Shown piece after piece: positions 7,522 through 15,843 of a stretch of 64,000 nt of DNA. Under the pieces are notes generated by a model that saw only the letters and a program-made list of their open reading frames with translations, was not told where the DNA came from and searched no databases. The position numbers and the translations under genes were made by a program. Each line of letters opens with the position of its first letter. Position 1 is the first letter of the stretch. The DNA comes from an uncultured Chitinophagaceae bacterium (lineage in GTDB: Bacteria > Bacteroidota > Bacteroidia > Chitinophagales > Chitinophagaceae): assembly GCA_937862815.1 (NCBI GenBank), contig CALMED010000030.1, positions 19,353-83,352 of the forward strand. Direction: 5' to 3'.

Positions 7522-8589
7522 ATGAGTATCCCCAAATTTCCCTCCTCCGCACAATCCTTTCATGCGGAGCTGAAAAGAAGAGTCCATTCGTATTTTGAGC
7601 AACACAACATTTCCCCCACCGGTAATTTCTACCTGTACGCGAAAGGAATAGGTATGGGACTGGCACTGGTGGTCGTGTACGTTCACCTCGTATTTTTCAC
7701 GCCCGGCGCTTTCTGGGCCGTATTGGAAAGTGTTGTGCTGGGCGGACTGATTGCCGCCATCGGCTTCAACGTGATGCACGACGGCGCCCACGGCAGTTTC
7801 AGCAAATACAAACCGGTAAACCTGCTGGCCGCTTTCTCGCTCAACATCCTGGGTGGCAGCAGCTTCATGTGGAACGTGAAGCACAACATCATCCACCACG
7901 CTTACACCAATGTGGACGGGGTGGACGATGACATTGACATCCAGCCCTGGATGCGCATGAGCAGCACGCAGAAGAAATACATCCTGCATAAATACCAGCA
8001 TCGCTACTTCTGGTTCCTCTACGCCTTGTTGTACATCCTCTGGATTTTTGTTCTGGATTACCAGAAATATTTCAAGCAGAAGATCGGTAATATGCCGCTG
8101 AAGAAGATGCACCTCAACGATCACCTCGTTTTCTGGGCCTTCAAACTGATTCACCTGTTCATCTTCGTGGCTTTACCCATTTACATGCTGGGCTTCCTTC
8201 CCTGGCTGGTGGGCTTCCTCGTGGCTACGCTGTTTGCCGGGTTTGTACTGAGCATCGTGTTTCAACTGGCGCATACCGTGGAACACACCCATTTTCCCAT
8301 GCCCAATGAAGACGATGGGCGCCTCTCGGATGAATGGGCCATTCACCAGCTCAAGACCACGGCTAATTTTGCCACCCGCAGTAAACTGATATCATTCCTG
8401 GTAGGCGGACTGAATTTCCAGGTGGAGCATCATCTGTTCCCCAAGATTTCGCATGTGCATTATCCGGCCATCAGCCGCATCATCCGCGACACCTGCCGGG
8501 AGTTCAATGTGCCGTACATCGAATACCCGCGTATGCGGCATGCCATCGCCTCGCATGTGTCGTATTTACGGCAGATGGGACGCGGCTGA
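7522..8589 (+). CDS. Fatty acid desaturase, front-end type
   Basis: This 355-residue membrane di-iron desaturase introduces a double bond into an acyl chain. Three histidine boxes are present: HDGAH (near residue 89), HNIIHH (near 120) and QVEHH (near 303). The third box starts with Gln, as in front-end (delta-5/delta-6-like) desaturases, but no cytochrome b5 domain is fused. Two pairs of membrane segments lie around residues 35-80 and 160-250. The exact double-bond position cannot be read from sequence. Its 3' end overlaps the convergent methyltransferase gene by 24 bases. Confidence 0.82.
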   Translation: MSIPKFPSSAQSFHAELKRRVHSYFEQHNISPTGNFYLYAKGIGMGLALVVVYVHLVFFTPGAFWAVLESVVLGGLIAAIGFNVMHDGAHGSFSKYKPVNLLAAFSLNILGGSSFMWNVKHNIIHHAYTNVDGVDDDIDIQPWMRMSSTQKKYILHKYQHRYFWFLYALLYILWIFVLDYQKYFKQKIGNMPLKKMHLNDHLVFWAFKLIHLFIFVALPIYMLGFLPWLVGFLVATLFAGFVLSIVFQLAHTVEHTHFPMPNEDDGRLSDEWAIHQLKTTANFATRSKLISFLVGGLNFQVEHHLFPKISHVHYPAISRIIRDTCREFNVPYIEYPRMRHAIASHVSYLRQMGRG

Positions 8590-9162
8590 TTTCTGTGCCA
8601 CAAAAAATAATTCGGATCCCGCACGGGGAGGAATGGAGTTGGTACACAACTCCATTTTTTTTAACTCAAAATACGGTGCAAACAGGCGGCGGTATTCATC
8701 TTCATTCCCTCCAAAGGGTGGTCCGCCTTCAAAGTCGCGGTTGAAGAGCAGTCCGGCCAGGATGCCGCCGGGATGCAGCAACTGGTGCATGTGCGCCACA
8801 TAGGCCGGGCGCAGCAGGGGATCAAGTGCGCAGAAAAAAGTCTGCTCCAGGATCAGGGCATACGAACCGGTATGTTCAAAAAAATCACCCGTCACTACCT
8901 GCAACCCCGTACCGGAAAAACGGTCACGTATAGACGCAGTAAGAAAGGGAGAGATGTCGAGCAGGGTGATGTTTGCGAAGCCCTGTTCCAGCAATGCCGC
9001 CGCTTCATGGGCGTTGCCGCAGCCGGGAATCAGCACCGGCCCGTCTTTACGGGGCCATCCGGCGGTAAAGTCTACCAGGGCAGGGGAGGCGTAGCCAATG
9101 TCCCATCCGGTCTGCCGGTTGCGGTAGCGCTCGTCCCAAAAGTTAGCCGCCAGTTCTGGCAT
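8566..9162 (-). CDS. TPMT-like SAM-dependent methyltransferase
   Basis: This 198-residue class I methyltransferase resembles thiopurine/thiol S-methyltransferases. The family N-terminal signature FWDERYRNRQTGWDIG is followed by the SAM-binding motif VLIPGCGNAHEA and the acidic ribose contact LLDISP. Later motifs DFFEHTG and YALILEQTFFCALDP match the TPMT family. Likely substrates are small thiols, selenium or halide compounds, but which one is unknown. It is convergent with, and overlaps, the desaturase gene. Confidence 0.78.
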   Translation of the reverse strand: MPELAANFWDERYRNRQTGWDIGYASPALVDFTAGWPRKDGPVLIPGCGNAHEAAALLEQGFANITLLDISPFLTASIRDRFSGTGLQVVTGDFFEHTGSYALILEQTFFCALDPLLRPAYVAHMHQLLHPGGILAGLLFNRDFEGGPPFGGNEDEYRRLFAPYFELKKMELCTNSIPPRAGSELFFVAQKSAASHLP

Positions 9163-9425
9163 ACTATGATCGTTTCTGTTGAAAGGTGAGATTGACCAGC
9201 AGAGTCGCTCTTAGCAAGATGAATGGTCAATGATACTACTTATATTCCCCTCTGTGCCCGCCCCCTCTTCGTTCCTCCAGGTTGAAAAAAGCCTGCATTG
9301 ACAGGCTTTGACATGCAGGTTTACCAAATCAAAGATGCAAAAAATCATTCCATTCAATTTCCGCTGTGCCCTCCGGTCCTCCGTAACTACGTGTTGCATA
9401 ACCGGGGTACCCGGTGGTATGAAAC
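9163..9425. other. Intergenic gap with one terminator
   Basis: A 62-codon open frame on the minus strand (9211-9399) has no recognisable features and crosses the terminator hairpin, so I do not call it. Apart from the terminator at 9285-9309 nothing else stands out. Confidence 0.5.
9285..9309 (-). terminator. Intrinsic terminator of the MORN-caspase gene
   Basis: On the minus strand an 8-base perfect stem AAAGCCTG/CAGGCTTT with a 6-base loop runs into six T. It lies about 116 bases after the caspase stop codon. Confidence 0.7.
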
Positions 9426-11540
9426 TTACTGCTTACACTGAAAATAGAAGTTCTTCGTAATACTGCTCTTGGCTTCCGGCACCTGCACTTTATTTGATTT
9501 GGTTTTTACTTCCCGCAGCACCCGCTTGAAAATATCTTCCACATTCACGTTTTCCTGGCACATGTATTTGAGGTATTTCACCAGTTCGCCGGTGTACACA
9601 CCGTTGGCGCCCGGCAGACCATCAGAAGCGGGTGTTCCATCGCTGGTGGCAAAGTAGATACCGGTTTCGTCGGGCAGCGTCTTGCTGTTGAGGGTGGGTT
9701 CCGGGTCGAAATCGTCGTTAGAACCCCGCCCGTCTTTAAACGGCGTACGGCAGGCATCCACAATCACAATGTTCAGCTTGGTAAAGGCCTTCCCCATCCG
9801 GCTGAGAATGTTCGACAGGCCCAGGCAACTGAGCGACACATCATCGGGTGTACGGATGTTGGCCCCCACCGGCACCATGTAATTTTCTGAACCGTATTTC
9901 ACACCGTGCCCCGAATAATAAAAGAGTCCCACTTCATATCCCTGCAGGCGCTCGCCAAATTTCATGAATGCTTCAATCATGGCATCCCGGTCGCCGTCAT
10001 ACAGTGTAATAACATCAAAACCGTTTGCCTTCAGCTGGTTTGAAACTGCCAGTACGTCGTTCGCCGGGTTGTTGAGCTTCGTGATAAACCGGTATTTGGA
10101 ATTGCCGATGACCAGTGCCAGTCCTTTCTTCACGAACTCACGATCCACCAGGGAGAAGCCGCCACCACTCTGCGAGGGCTGCTGTGTGGGTGGTTTGTTC
10201 CCGGAAGGAGCCGGATTGGTATTGGTTGGTTTGCCGCTGGCAGTAGGATTGGTATTGTTGGGCTTGCTCCCGGCAGGTGCATTGGTTGTCGGTGGTTTAT
10301 TACCCTGCGGGTTACCGGCGCTTACGTTGCCGGCCGGCGGTTTGTTGCCGGAGGGCTGGGTGGTGGGGATGTTGGAAGTGGCCGGAGGCTTGTTGTTGGT
10401 GGCGGTGGTACCGGGAGCTACCACCGTGTTGTTGTAATTATTCTTTACCCACACTTCATAGCCGGCAGGCTTTTGATCCTTGCCCTGGTACTTGCCCTCG
10501 TTCCAGTACCCGTCTTTGTACTCGCCACTGGATTGAAACAACACGCCAAAACCGTGGTGCCGCTGGTCCTGCCATTCACCTTCATACCGTTCGCCACTGG
10601 TGTAATAGTAAGTGCCCTTGCCGTTGAATTTGTTCTCCTTGAAGTTGCCTTCGTAAAAATCGCCAATGTCAAAATAATACTTGCCATACCCGTGGCGGTA
10701 GCCGTTCCTGAAGTTTCCTTCATAGTAGCCGCCGTTGTACACAAATTTGCCAAACCCATTCTTACAGTCGCCGCTGATGCATCCGGTGCTCTGGCCATCC
10801 GCCGTTTTCAGGGAACTTTTTGGGGTAACAAGCACATTATTCTCCCAAAATCCGATTTTCTTGAGACCGGACGAAGGTTCGTAGTTGATGCCCCAGCCGT
10901 GGCGCTTGCTGTCAAGAAAATTGCCCACATATTTTTCACCGGTGATGAAGAAGTAGGTGCCGTATCCCGTGAGCAGGTTTTCTTTAAACCCGCCGGTCCA
11001 CCGGGTGCCATCGTCCCAGAAATAAGCCCCGTAATTGGATCGTTTACCATCCCTGAAATAGCCGAAATAGCGGTCGTTGCCGGAATAATATTTCATGCCG
11101 TACCCATCATCACAATTACCGTTCAGACAACCGAGTGTGCCGATGGGTTTGTTGTAATAGGAAATTTTACCGAGGTACTTCCCTTTTCCAAATAATCCGT
11201 TCTGCTTAAACTGATTGGGATAGGTTTTCTCCCCTTCGCCATCAAACTCGCCATCTTTGAAATCACCTACATACCGGGTTCCGTCGCGGAAGGTCATGAT
11301 GCCAAAACCATTGAACACATTGCCCAGGCTCTCTCCCATGTACTTTTCGCCGGTCTTCCACATATACACGCCAAAACCCTCCCGCTTGTCATCGTAAAAT
11401 TCGCCTTCATAGATATCGCCATTGGCATATTGGAATTTACCGTAACCGGAACTGCAGTTGCCGCTCAGGCAGGTTTGCGCATGCGAAACCGCTACGGTGC
11501 CCAAAAGAAAGATAAACAGGTAAACGGACCTGGTGATCAT
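9426..11540 (-). CDS. Secreted MORN-repeat caspase-like (C14) peptidase
   Basis: This 704-residue protein starts with a signal peptide (residues 1-21). Residues 24-360 are about a dozen MORN-like repeats in three blocks. Each block opens with the same cysteine motif C[LI]xG[ND]C (Cys24/29, Cys138/143, Cys254/259). A Pro/Thr/Asn/Gly-rich linker follows (about 372-460), then a caspase-like domain (about 468-704) with His545 in YYSGHG and Cys597 in VDACR, the expected catalytic pair. MORN repeats often bind lipids or act as scaffolds; here they would be outside the cytoplasm. The gene stands alone with its own terminator. Target and trigger are unknown. Confidence 0.85.
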   Translation of the reverse strand: MITRSVYLFIFLLGTVAVSHAQTCLSGNCSSGYGKFQYANGDIYEGEFYDDKREGFGVYMWKTGEKYMGESLGNVFNGFGIMTFRDGTRYVGDFKDGEFDGEGEKTYPNQFKQNGLFGKGKYLGKISYYNKPIGTLGCLNGNCDDGYGMKYYSGNDRYFGYFRDGKRSNYGAYFWDDGTRWTGGFKENLLTGYGTYFFITGEKYVGNFLDSKRHGWGINYEPSSGLKKIGFWENNVLVTPKSSLKTADGQSTGCISGDCKNGFGKFVYNGGYYEGNFRNGYRHGYGKYYFDIGDFYEGNFKENKFNGKGTYYYTSGERYEGEWQDQRHHGFGVLFQSSGEYKDGYWNEGKYQGKDQKPAGYEVWVKNNYNNTVVAPGTTATNNKPPATSNIPTTQPSGNKPPAGNVSAGNPQGNKPPTTNAPAGSKPNNTNPTASGKPTNTNPAPSGNKPPTQQPSQSGGGFSLVDREFVKKGLALVIGNSKYRFITKLNNPANDVLAVSNQLKANGFDVITLYDGDRDAMIEAFMKFGERLQGYEVGLFYYSGHGVKYGSENYMVPVGANIRTPDDVSLSCLGLSNILSRMGKAFTKLNIVIVDACRTPFKDGRGSNDDFDPEPTLNSKTLPDETGIYFATSDGTPASDGLPGANGVYTGELVKYLKYMCQENVNVEDIFKRVLREVKTKSNKVQVPEAKSSITKNFYFQCKQ

Positions 11541-11650
11541 AACGGGTTGTTTTAAAGTTGAAAGTTACCCCAATTTTTCATTGGTTGGGCATACCCTCCC
11601 GCGGGTAAAAATAGTTGAATTCCCAATGCTTACGGCTGTTAGTTTTTGCT

Positions 11651-11658
11651 TACATTTG
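11651..11658 (+). promoter_or_regulatory. -7 promoter box for the acyl-CoA dehydrogenase gene
   Basis: TACATTTG matches the -7 consensus exactly, 17 bases before the chosen ATG at 11676. This supports that ATG over an upstream start that would precede the promoter. Confidence 0.5.
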
Positions 11659-11675
11659 CGCATCAAAATTCAGCT

Positions 11676-12830
11676 ATGCATTTTCAATTGACCGAAGAAC
11701 AACGGATGATTCAACAGGCGGCCCGCGATTTTGCCCGACAGGAATGCCTGCCCGGCGTGATAGAACGCGACGAACGACAGCAGTTTGCCAAAGAGCAGAT
11801 CCTGAAACTGGCCGACCTTGGCTTTCTGGGTATGATGGTGAAACCCGAATACGGCGGCGCCGGCATGGACACCATCAGCTATGTGCTGGCCATGGAAGAG
11901 ATCAGCAAGATCGACGCCAGTGTGAGCGTTTGCATGAGCGTGAACAACAGCCTGGTATGCTACGGGTTGCAGGAGTATGGCACGGAAGAACAGAAACAAC
12001 AATACCTCGTGCCCCTGGCACAGGGGAAAAAAGACGGCGAACTCTACATCGGCGCCTTCCTGCTGAGCGAGCCGGAAGCCGGCAGCGACGCCACCTCACA
12101 GCGCACCACGGCCGAAGACAAAGGCGATTACTACCTGCTCAACGGCACCAAGAACTGGATCACCAACGGGTCGTCTGCCTCGGTCTACCTGGTGATGGCC
12201 CAAACCGATGTCTCAAAAGGGAGCAAGGGCATTAACACCTTCATCGTGGAGAAGAACTGGCCCGGGGTTTCTGTAGGCGCCAAAGAAAATAAAATGGGCA
12301 TCCGCGGCAGCGATACGCACAGCATCTCCTTCCAGGATGTGAAAGTGCCCAAGAGCCACCGGATAGGGGAGGATGGATTCGGTTTTAAGTTTGCCATGAA
12401 AACGCTGGCTGGCGGACGCATCGGCATCGCCGCCCAGGCGCTGGGCATCGCCAGCGGAGCATACGAACTGGCCCTGAACTATTCCAAAGAACGCAAGGCC
12501 TTTGGTAAAGAAATCATGCACCACCAGGCCATTCAGTTCAAACTGGCCGACATGGCCACCCGCATCGAAGCGGCCCGCCTGCTCTGCCTCAAATCGGCCT
12601 GGGAAAAAGACAACCACATTGATTACACCCTCAGCTCCTCCATGGCCAAAGTGTTTGCCTCCGAAACGGCCATGTGGACCACCACCGAAGCGGTGCAGAT
12701 CCATGGCGGCTATGGCTATGTAAAGGAATTTCACGTGGAGCGCCTCATGCGGGATGCCAAAATCACGCAGATCTACGAAGGCACCAGCGAAGTGCAGCGG
12801 ATCGTGATCGGGAGAAGTATTTTACAATAA
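11676..12830 (+). CDS. Acyl-CoA dehydrogenase
   Basis: This 384-residue FAD enzyme oxidises acyl-CoA to trans-2-enoyl-CoA in beta-oxidation or amino-acid breakdown. The catalytic glutamate is Glu368 in IYEGTSEVQR, placed as in short/medium-chain dehydrogenases. The flavin and substrate segments LSEPEAGSDA and KNWITNG are present. The start MHFQLTEEQ is chosen because family members begin this way and a -7 box lies just upstream. No ETF genes adjoin it. A strong terminator follows the stop. Confidence 0.88.
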   Translation: MHFQLTEEQRMIQQAARDFARQECLPGVIERDERQQFAKEQILKLADLGFLGMMVKPEYGGAGMDTISYVLAMEEISKIDASVSVCMSVNNSLVCYGLQEYGTEEQKQQYLVPLAQGKKDGELYIGAFLLSEPEAGSDATSQRTTAEDKGDYYLLNGTKNWITNGSSASVYLVMAQTDVSKGSKGINTFIVEKNWPGVSVGAKENKMGIRGSDTHSISFQDVKVPKSHRIGEDGFGFKFAMKTLAGGRIGIAAQALGIASGAYELALNYSKERKAFGKEIMHHQAIQFKLADMATRIEAARLLCLKSAWEKDNHIDYTLSSSMAKVFASETAMWTTTEAVQIHGGYGYVKEFHVERLMRDAKITQIYEGTSEVQRIVIGRSILQ

Positions 12831-12849
12831 ACGCAGTCACAAGCACAGA

Positions 12850-12878
12850 AAACCGGCCACTTTGCAGCCGGTTTTTTT
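12850..12878 (+). terminator. Intrinsic terminator after the acyl-CoA dehydrogenase gene
   Basis: AAACCGGC (12850-12857) pairs with GCCGGTTT (12867-12874) around a 9-base loop and runs into T residues to 12878. The next gene starts only 14 bases later. Confidence 0.8.
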
Positions 12879-12892
12879 AATTTGCATACCTT

Positions 12893-13561
12893 ATGAATGT
12901 GAACGCAGCAGCCTGGCAGCAACTGAAAGACGAAACCGCAACAAAAGGCTGCACCCTTGTGGCCGTATCCAAAACAAAACCCGTTGAAGACATCCGGGCG
13001 CTGTACGACCTGGGGCAGCGCGACTTCGGCGAGAACTACGTGCAGGAACTGCTAGACAAGCAGGCGCAGTTGCCGGCCGATATCCGCTGGCATTTCATTG
13101 GTCACCTGCAGCGCAACAAGGTGAAATACATCGCCCCTTTTGTACATCTCATTCACGGTGTGGACAGTTACAAACTGCTGGAAGAAATTGACAAGCAGGC
13201 GGCAAAAAATAAGCGGTTCATTTCTGTATTGCTGCAAATACACATTGCACAGGAAGAGACCAAATTCGGACTCGATGCCGGTGAACTGGCCACCCTGGTG
13301 CAAAGCTGGCAGCTACAACCGCTGGCCAACATCCGCATCTGCGGCCTCATGGGTATGGCCTCCTTCAGCGACAACCAACAACTCGTCCGATCCGAATTTC
13401 ATACGCTCCGCCAGTTGTTCGACCAATACCGCCAGCGGCAACTGCCCGGAATTGAGTTGGAAATTTTATCCATGGGCATGAGCGGCGATTATACCATCGC
13501 CCTGGAAGAGGGAAGCACCCTGGTACGCATTGGCAGTCTGCTCTTTGGCCTCCGCTCCTGA
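12893..13561 (+). CDS. yggS: YggS-family PLP homeostasis protein
   Basis: This 222-residue single-domain PLP-binding protein has the alanine-racemase N-terminal barrel fold. Members buffer vitamin B6 and affect amino-acid and keto-acid pools; they have no clear catalytic activity. PLP would bind Lys27 in VAVSKTKP. The signatures FGENYVQE, WHFIGHLQRNK and LSMGMSGDY are all present, and length is normal. The start is 14 bases after the upstream terminator. A TTAATTTG word there (12877-12884) overlaps the terminator's end and may be the -7 box. Confidence 0.88.
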   Translation: MNVNAAAWQQLKDETATKGCTLVAVSKTKPVEDIRALYDLGQRDFGENYVQELLDKQAQLPADIRWHFIGHLQRNKVKYIAPFVHLIHGVDSYKLLEEIDKQAAKNKRFISVLLQIHIAQEETKFGLDAGELATLVQSWQLQPLANIRICGLMGMASFSDNQQLVRSEFHTLRQLFDQYRQRQLPGIELEILSMGMSGDYTIALEEGSTLVRIGSLLFGLRS

Positions 13562-13604
13562 AGGCCCGCTCTTTACGTCTTATCCTGCCGTATCTTGCAA
13601 CCGT

Positions 13605-14852
13605 ATGGGGATATTTGCAGCCAGCAAGTTGGTTTCATTCCGGCCTTTGTTTTTACTGATCATCTGCAGCACCGCTTCCGTATTGTGGACGATGAATGCT
13701 TTTGCCCAGGTGGAATCGGACGAACGACCACTCAACGTTAGCCAGGATGGGATCGGCTTTCACAAGGACTCCGTCTTTCACCTGAACCTGCGCTTCCGCC
13801 TGCAAAACCGGTTTGGTTATTATGAGCGTATGGACACCGAAGACCGCCCCGGTGTGGAAGCCGTGGTACGACGCCTGCGGCTGCGCCTCGATGGTTATGT
13901 ATTGCACCCGCGCATCGGATACTACATCCAGCTGTCGTTCAGCAGGGCCGACCAGGACCTTCTCAACGGTCAGGTAGCCCAGGTGATCCGCGACGCCATG
14001 GTGTACTATACAGTAAATAAAAAATTCTATGTGGGCTTTGGCCAAAGCAAACTGCCGGGCAACCGGGAACGGGTGATTTCCTCCGGAAACCTGCAGCTGC
14101 CCGATCGCAGCGTGGCCAACCAGGCGTTTACGCTGGACCGTGATTTTGGCTTTTTCCTGTACTACACGCCCATTAACCTCCCGAACCAGGTACTTCGGCT
14201 CAAGTCGGCGCTCACCAGCGGAGAGGGCAGGGGCCAAAACATAACACCTTACGGATTGAGCTATACCGGCCGTGTGGAATGGCTCCCCATGGGGGCCTTT
14301 AAAAACCTGGGCGATTACACAGAGGGCGACCTTGAATTTGAATCCACCCCCAAATTATCAATTGCATACACCTATAACCTGAATGATGGTACGTTGCGCT
14401 CGGGAGGTCAGTTGGGAAGCGTCCTGCCCGTACCGGTGGACATGACCACCCAGGTTGCTGACTTTATGTTCAAATACAACGGCTGGGGCGTGATGGGTGA
14501 ATGGTTTCACCGGCGTGTGAGTGGTTTCAGGTACGATGGATTCAACGACCTGGTGATCAACCGCATCGCCCGTGGCACCGGCTTTAACCTGCAGGTGAGT
14601 AAAATACTGCACCGCCGCCACGAACTGGTGGTCCGTTATGCCGGTGTTACTCCGCAAAAAGGATTTGAGGCCTTTCAGTACCAGCTGCGAACCAGGGGTC
14701 TCGGCTACAACCTCTACCTCAACAAGCACCGGGTTAAACTGCAGTATTACCTGGGCTTCGACGACCGTACGCATCCCCGCATCGTTCCCGCACTGCAGCA
14801 TGAATACCGCAACCGCCTGGTATCCATGATTCAGGCAGAGTTGGGCATCTAG
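13605..14852 (+). CDS. Phosphate-selective porin O/P-like outer-membrane protein
   Basis: After a signal sequence (about residues 10-35 from this start) the protein shows the OprO/OprP-like pattern: an N-terminal region with HLNLRFRLQNRFGY, then many short amphipathic strands such as YYIQLSFSRAD, KFYVGFGQSKLPGNRE, SIAYTYNLNDG and WGVMGEWFHRRV. It is expected to be a 14-18-strand barrel in the outer membrane. ATG 13605 is chosen because the longer frame would overlap yggS and add a non-signal-like tail. Substrate is not predictable; no phosphate genes are adjacent. Confidence 0.72.
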   Translation: MGIFAASKLVSFRPLFLLIICSTASVLWTMNAFAQVESDERPLNVSQDGIGFHKDSVFHLNLRFRLQNRFGYYERMDTEDRPGVEAVVRRLRLRLDGYVLHPRIGYYIQLSFSRADQDLLNGQVAQVIRDAMVYYTVNKKFYVGFGQSKLPGNRERVISSGNLQLPDRSVANQAFTLDRDFGFFLYYTPINLPNQVLRLKSALTSGEGRGQNITPYGLSYTGRVEWLPMGAFKNLGDYTEGDLEFESTPKLSIAYTYNLNDGTLRSGGQLGSVLPVPVDMTTQVADFMFKYNGWGVMGEWFHRRVSGFRYDGFNDLVINRIARGTGFNLQVSKILHRRHELVVRYAGVTPQKGFEAFQYQLRTRGLGYNLYLNKHRVKLQYYLGFDDRTHPRIVPALQHEYRNRLVSMIQAELGI

Positions 14853-14877
14853 AACAAAGACTCCATCCCCGTTCCAT

Positions 14878-15816
14878 TCATTCAGGCTTCTTCTTTCGGC
14901 GGAAAACGAGTATCAGAACAAGCACCACGGCTGCCGTGGAGAACAGGGGAAACAGGTAAAATTTTTTCCGGTTGGCGGCTCCGATCTCCTGGCGGGTTTC
15001 AAACGAAATAAACTGCACCCGCGCTTCGCCGGCGCGGTTGTACTCCAACACGTAAAAATCGCCGTTGTCGCTTACCCAGCCCCCGGCGGGATACCACCCG
15101 CCGGCGGATTGGTAAACAGCCGTAACAAACCGGCGGTGGTCAATTTTTTTAATGACGGTGCCGGTTGCCGCATAGATGTTGCGCCGGTTGTCGGACCACA
15201 ACTGGATCACCGGCCGGCTGCTGTCGCCCGTAACGCTGTTCAGCTCACCAATTCCGGCTGCAATTTTTTCGGGCTGGTCGCCGGGAAGCAGGGCATACAC
15301 CTCATCCCGGTTTGAAAACAGCAATACCCCCCGTTGGGTGATGTGCAGCGGGCCCAGGCCGGAAAATGAAACCTCCGCTATCGGCACACTGTTCCCGGCG
15401 GGATCGGTTTGCCAGATTACGGAAGGAATGCCCGCTTCAAGTGCATAGCGGTTGCCCGCGGCATCCTGCACGAGGCTCTGCTCTTTGGGGGTGCCGGGCA
15501 GACTGTCGGATATCCGTTCAACACCTGCCTGTTCTGTATAACGCCAGCTGTAATGGCCGGCAATCAATAACTGCCGGGTATCGCTGTACCACTGGTGATC
15601 ACCATAGAGTACCCCGTTGCTGTCGAGCCGCAGCTGGTGAACATGCAAACCCGCCGCCACCAGTTTTTTTTCACCCGTTTTCCGCTGCATCCATACGCCC
15701 TCCTTGCCGGTAAAATACACGGTGCCGGACCGGTCGGCTACCAGGCTTCCGCCCGGGTTGGCAATTCCGGACTGTGCCGCACTGAAGCATAGAATGAAGA
15801 AAAACAACCGTAGCAT
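14878..15816 (-). CDS. Secreted propeller-like protein with C-terminal membrane anchor
   Basis: This 312-residue protein has a signal peptide (to about residue 19). A body of repeated short strands follows (SLVADRSGTVYFTGKEGVW, LRLDSNGVLYGDHQW, VQDAAGNRYALEAG, WSDNRRNIYAATG, VSDNGDFYVLEYN), spaced like NHL or SMP-30 beta-propeller blades. A single C-terminal helix at about 285-305 ends in a basic tail. It is probably anchored with the propeller in the periplasm. It starts 28 bases after the M20 amidohydrolase gene on the same strand, so co-transcription is likely. I do not recognise a specific family. Confidence 0.6.
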   Translation of the reverse strand: MLRLFFFILCFSAAQSGIANPGGSLVADRSGTVYFTGKEGVWMQRKTGEKKLVAAGLHVHQLRLDSNGVLYGDHQWYSDTRQLLIAGHYSWRYTEQAGVERISDSLPGTPKEQSLVQDAAGNRYALEAGIPSVIWQTDPAGNSVPIAEVSFSGLGPLHITQRGVLLFSNRDEVYALLPGDQPEKIAAGIGELNSVTGDSSRPVIQLWSDNRRNIYAATGTVIKKIDHRRFVTAVYQSAGGWYPAGGWVSDNGDFYVLEYNRAGEARVQFISFETRQEIGAANRKKFYLFPLFSTAAVVLVLILVFRRKKKPE

Positions 15817-15843
15817 GATGAACGTAGTTGTGTTGGCTGAGAA

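Noticed and set aside
9211..9399. 62-codon minus-strand open frame
   Set aside because: It crosses the caspase gene's terminator hairpin and shows no signal peptide, helix or motif.
11615..12235. 206-codon open frame overlapping the acyl-CoA dehydrogenase start
   Set aside because: Arginine-rich, low-complexity translation in another frame of a strongly conserved enzyme gene; a frame shadow.
13530..13604. Upstream start for the porin gene
   Set aside because: It would overlap yggS and add residues that do not look like a signal peptide; the ATG at 13605 leads into one.
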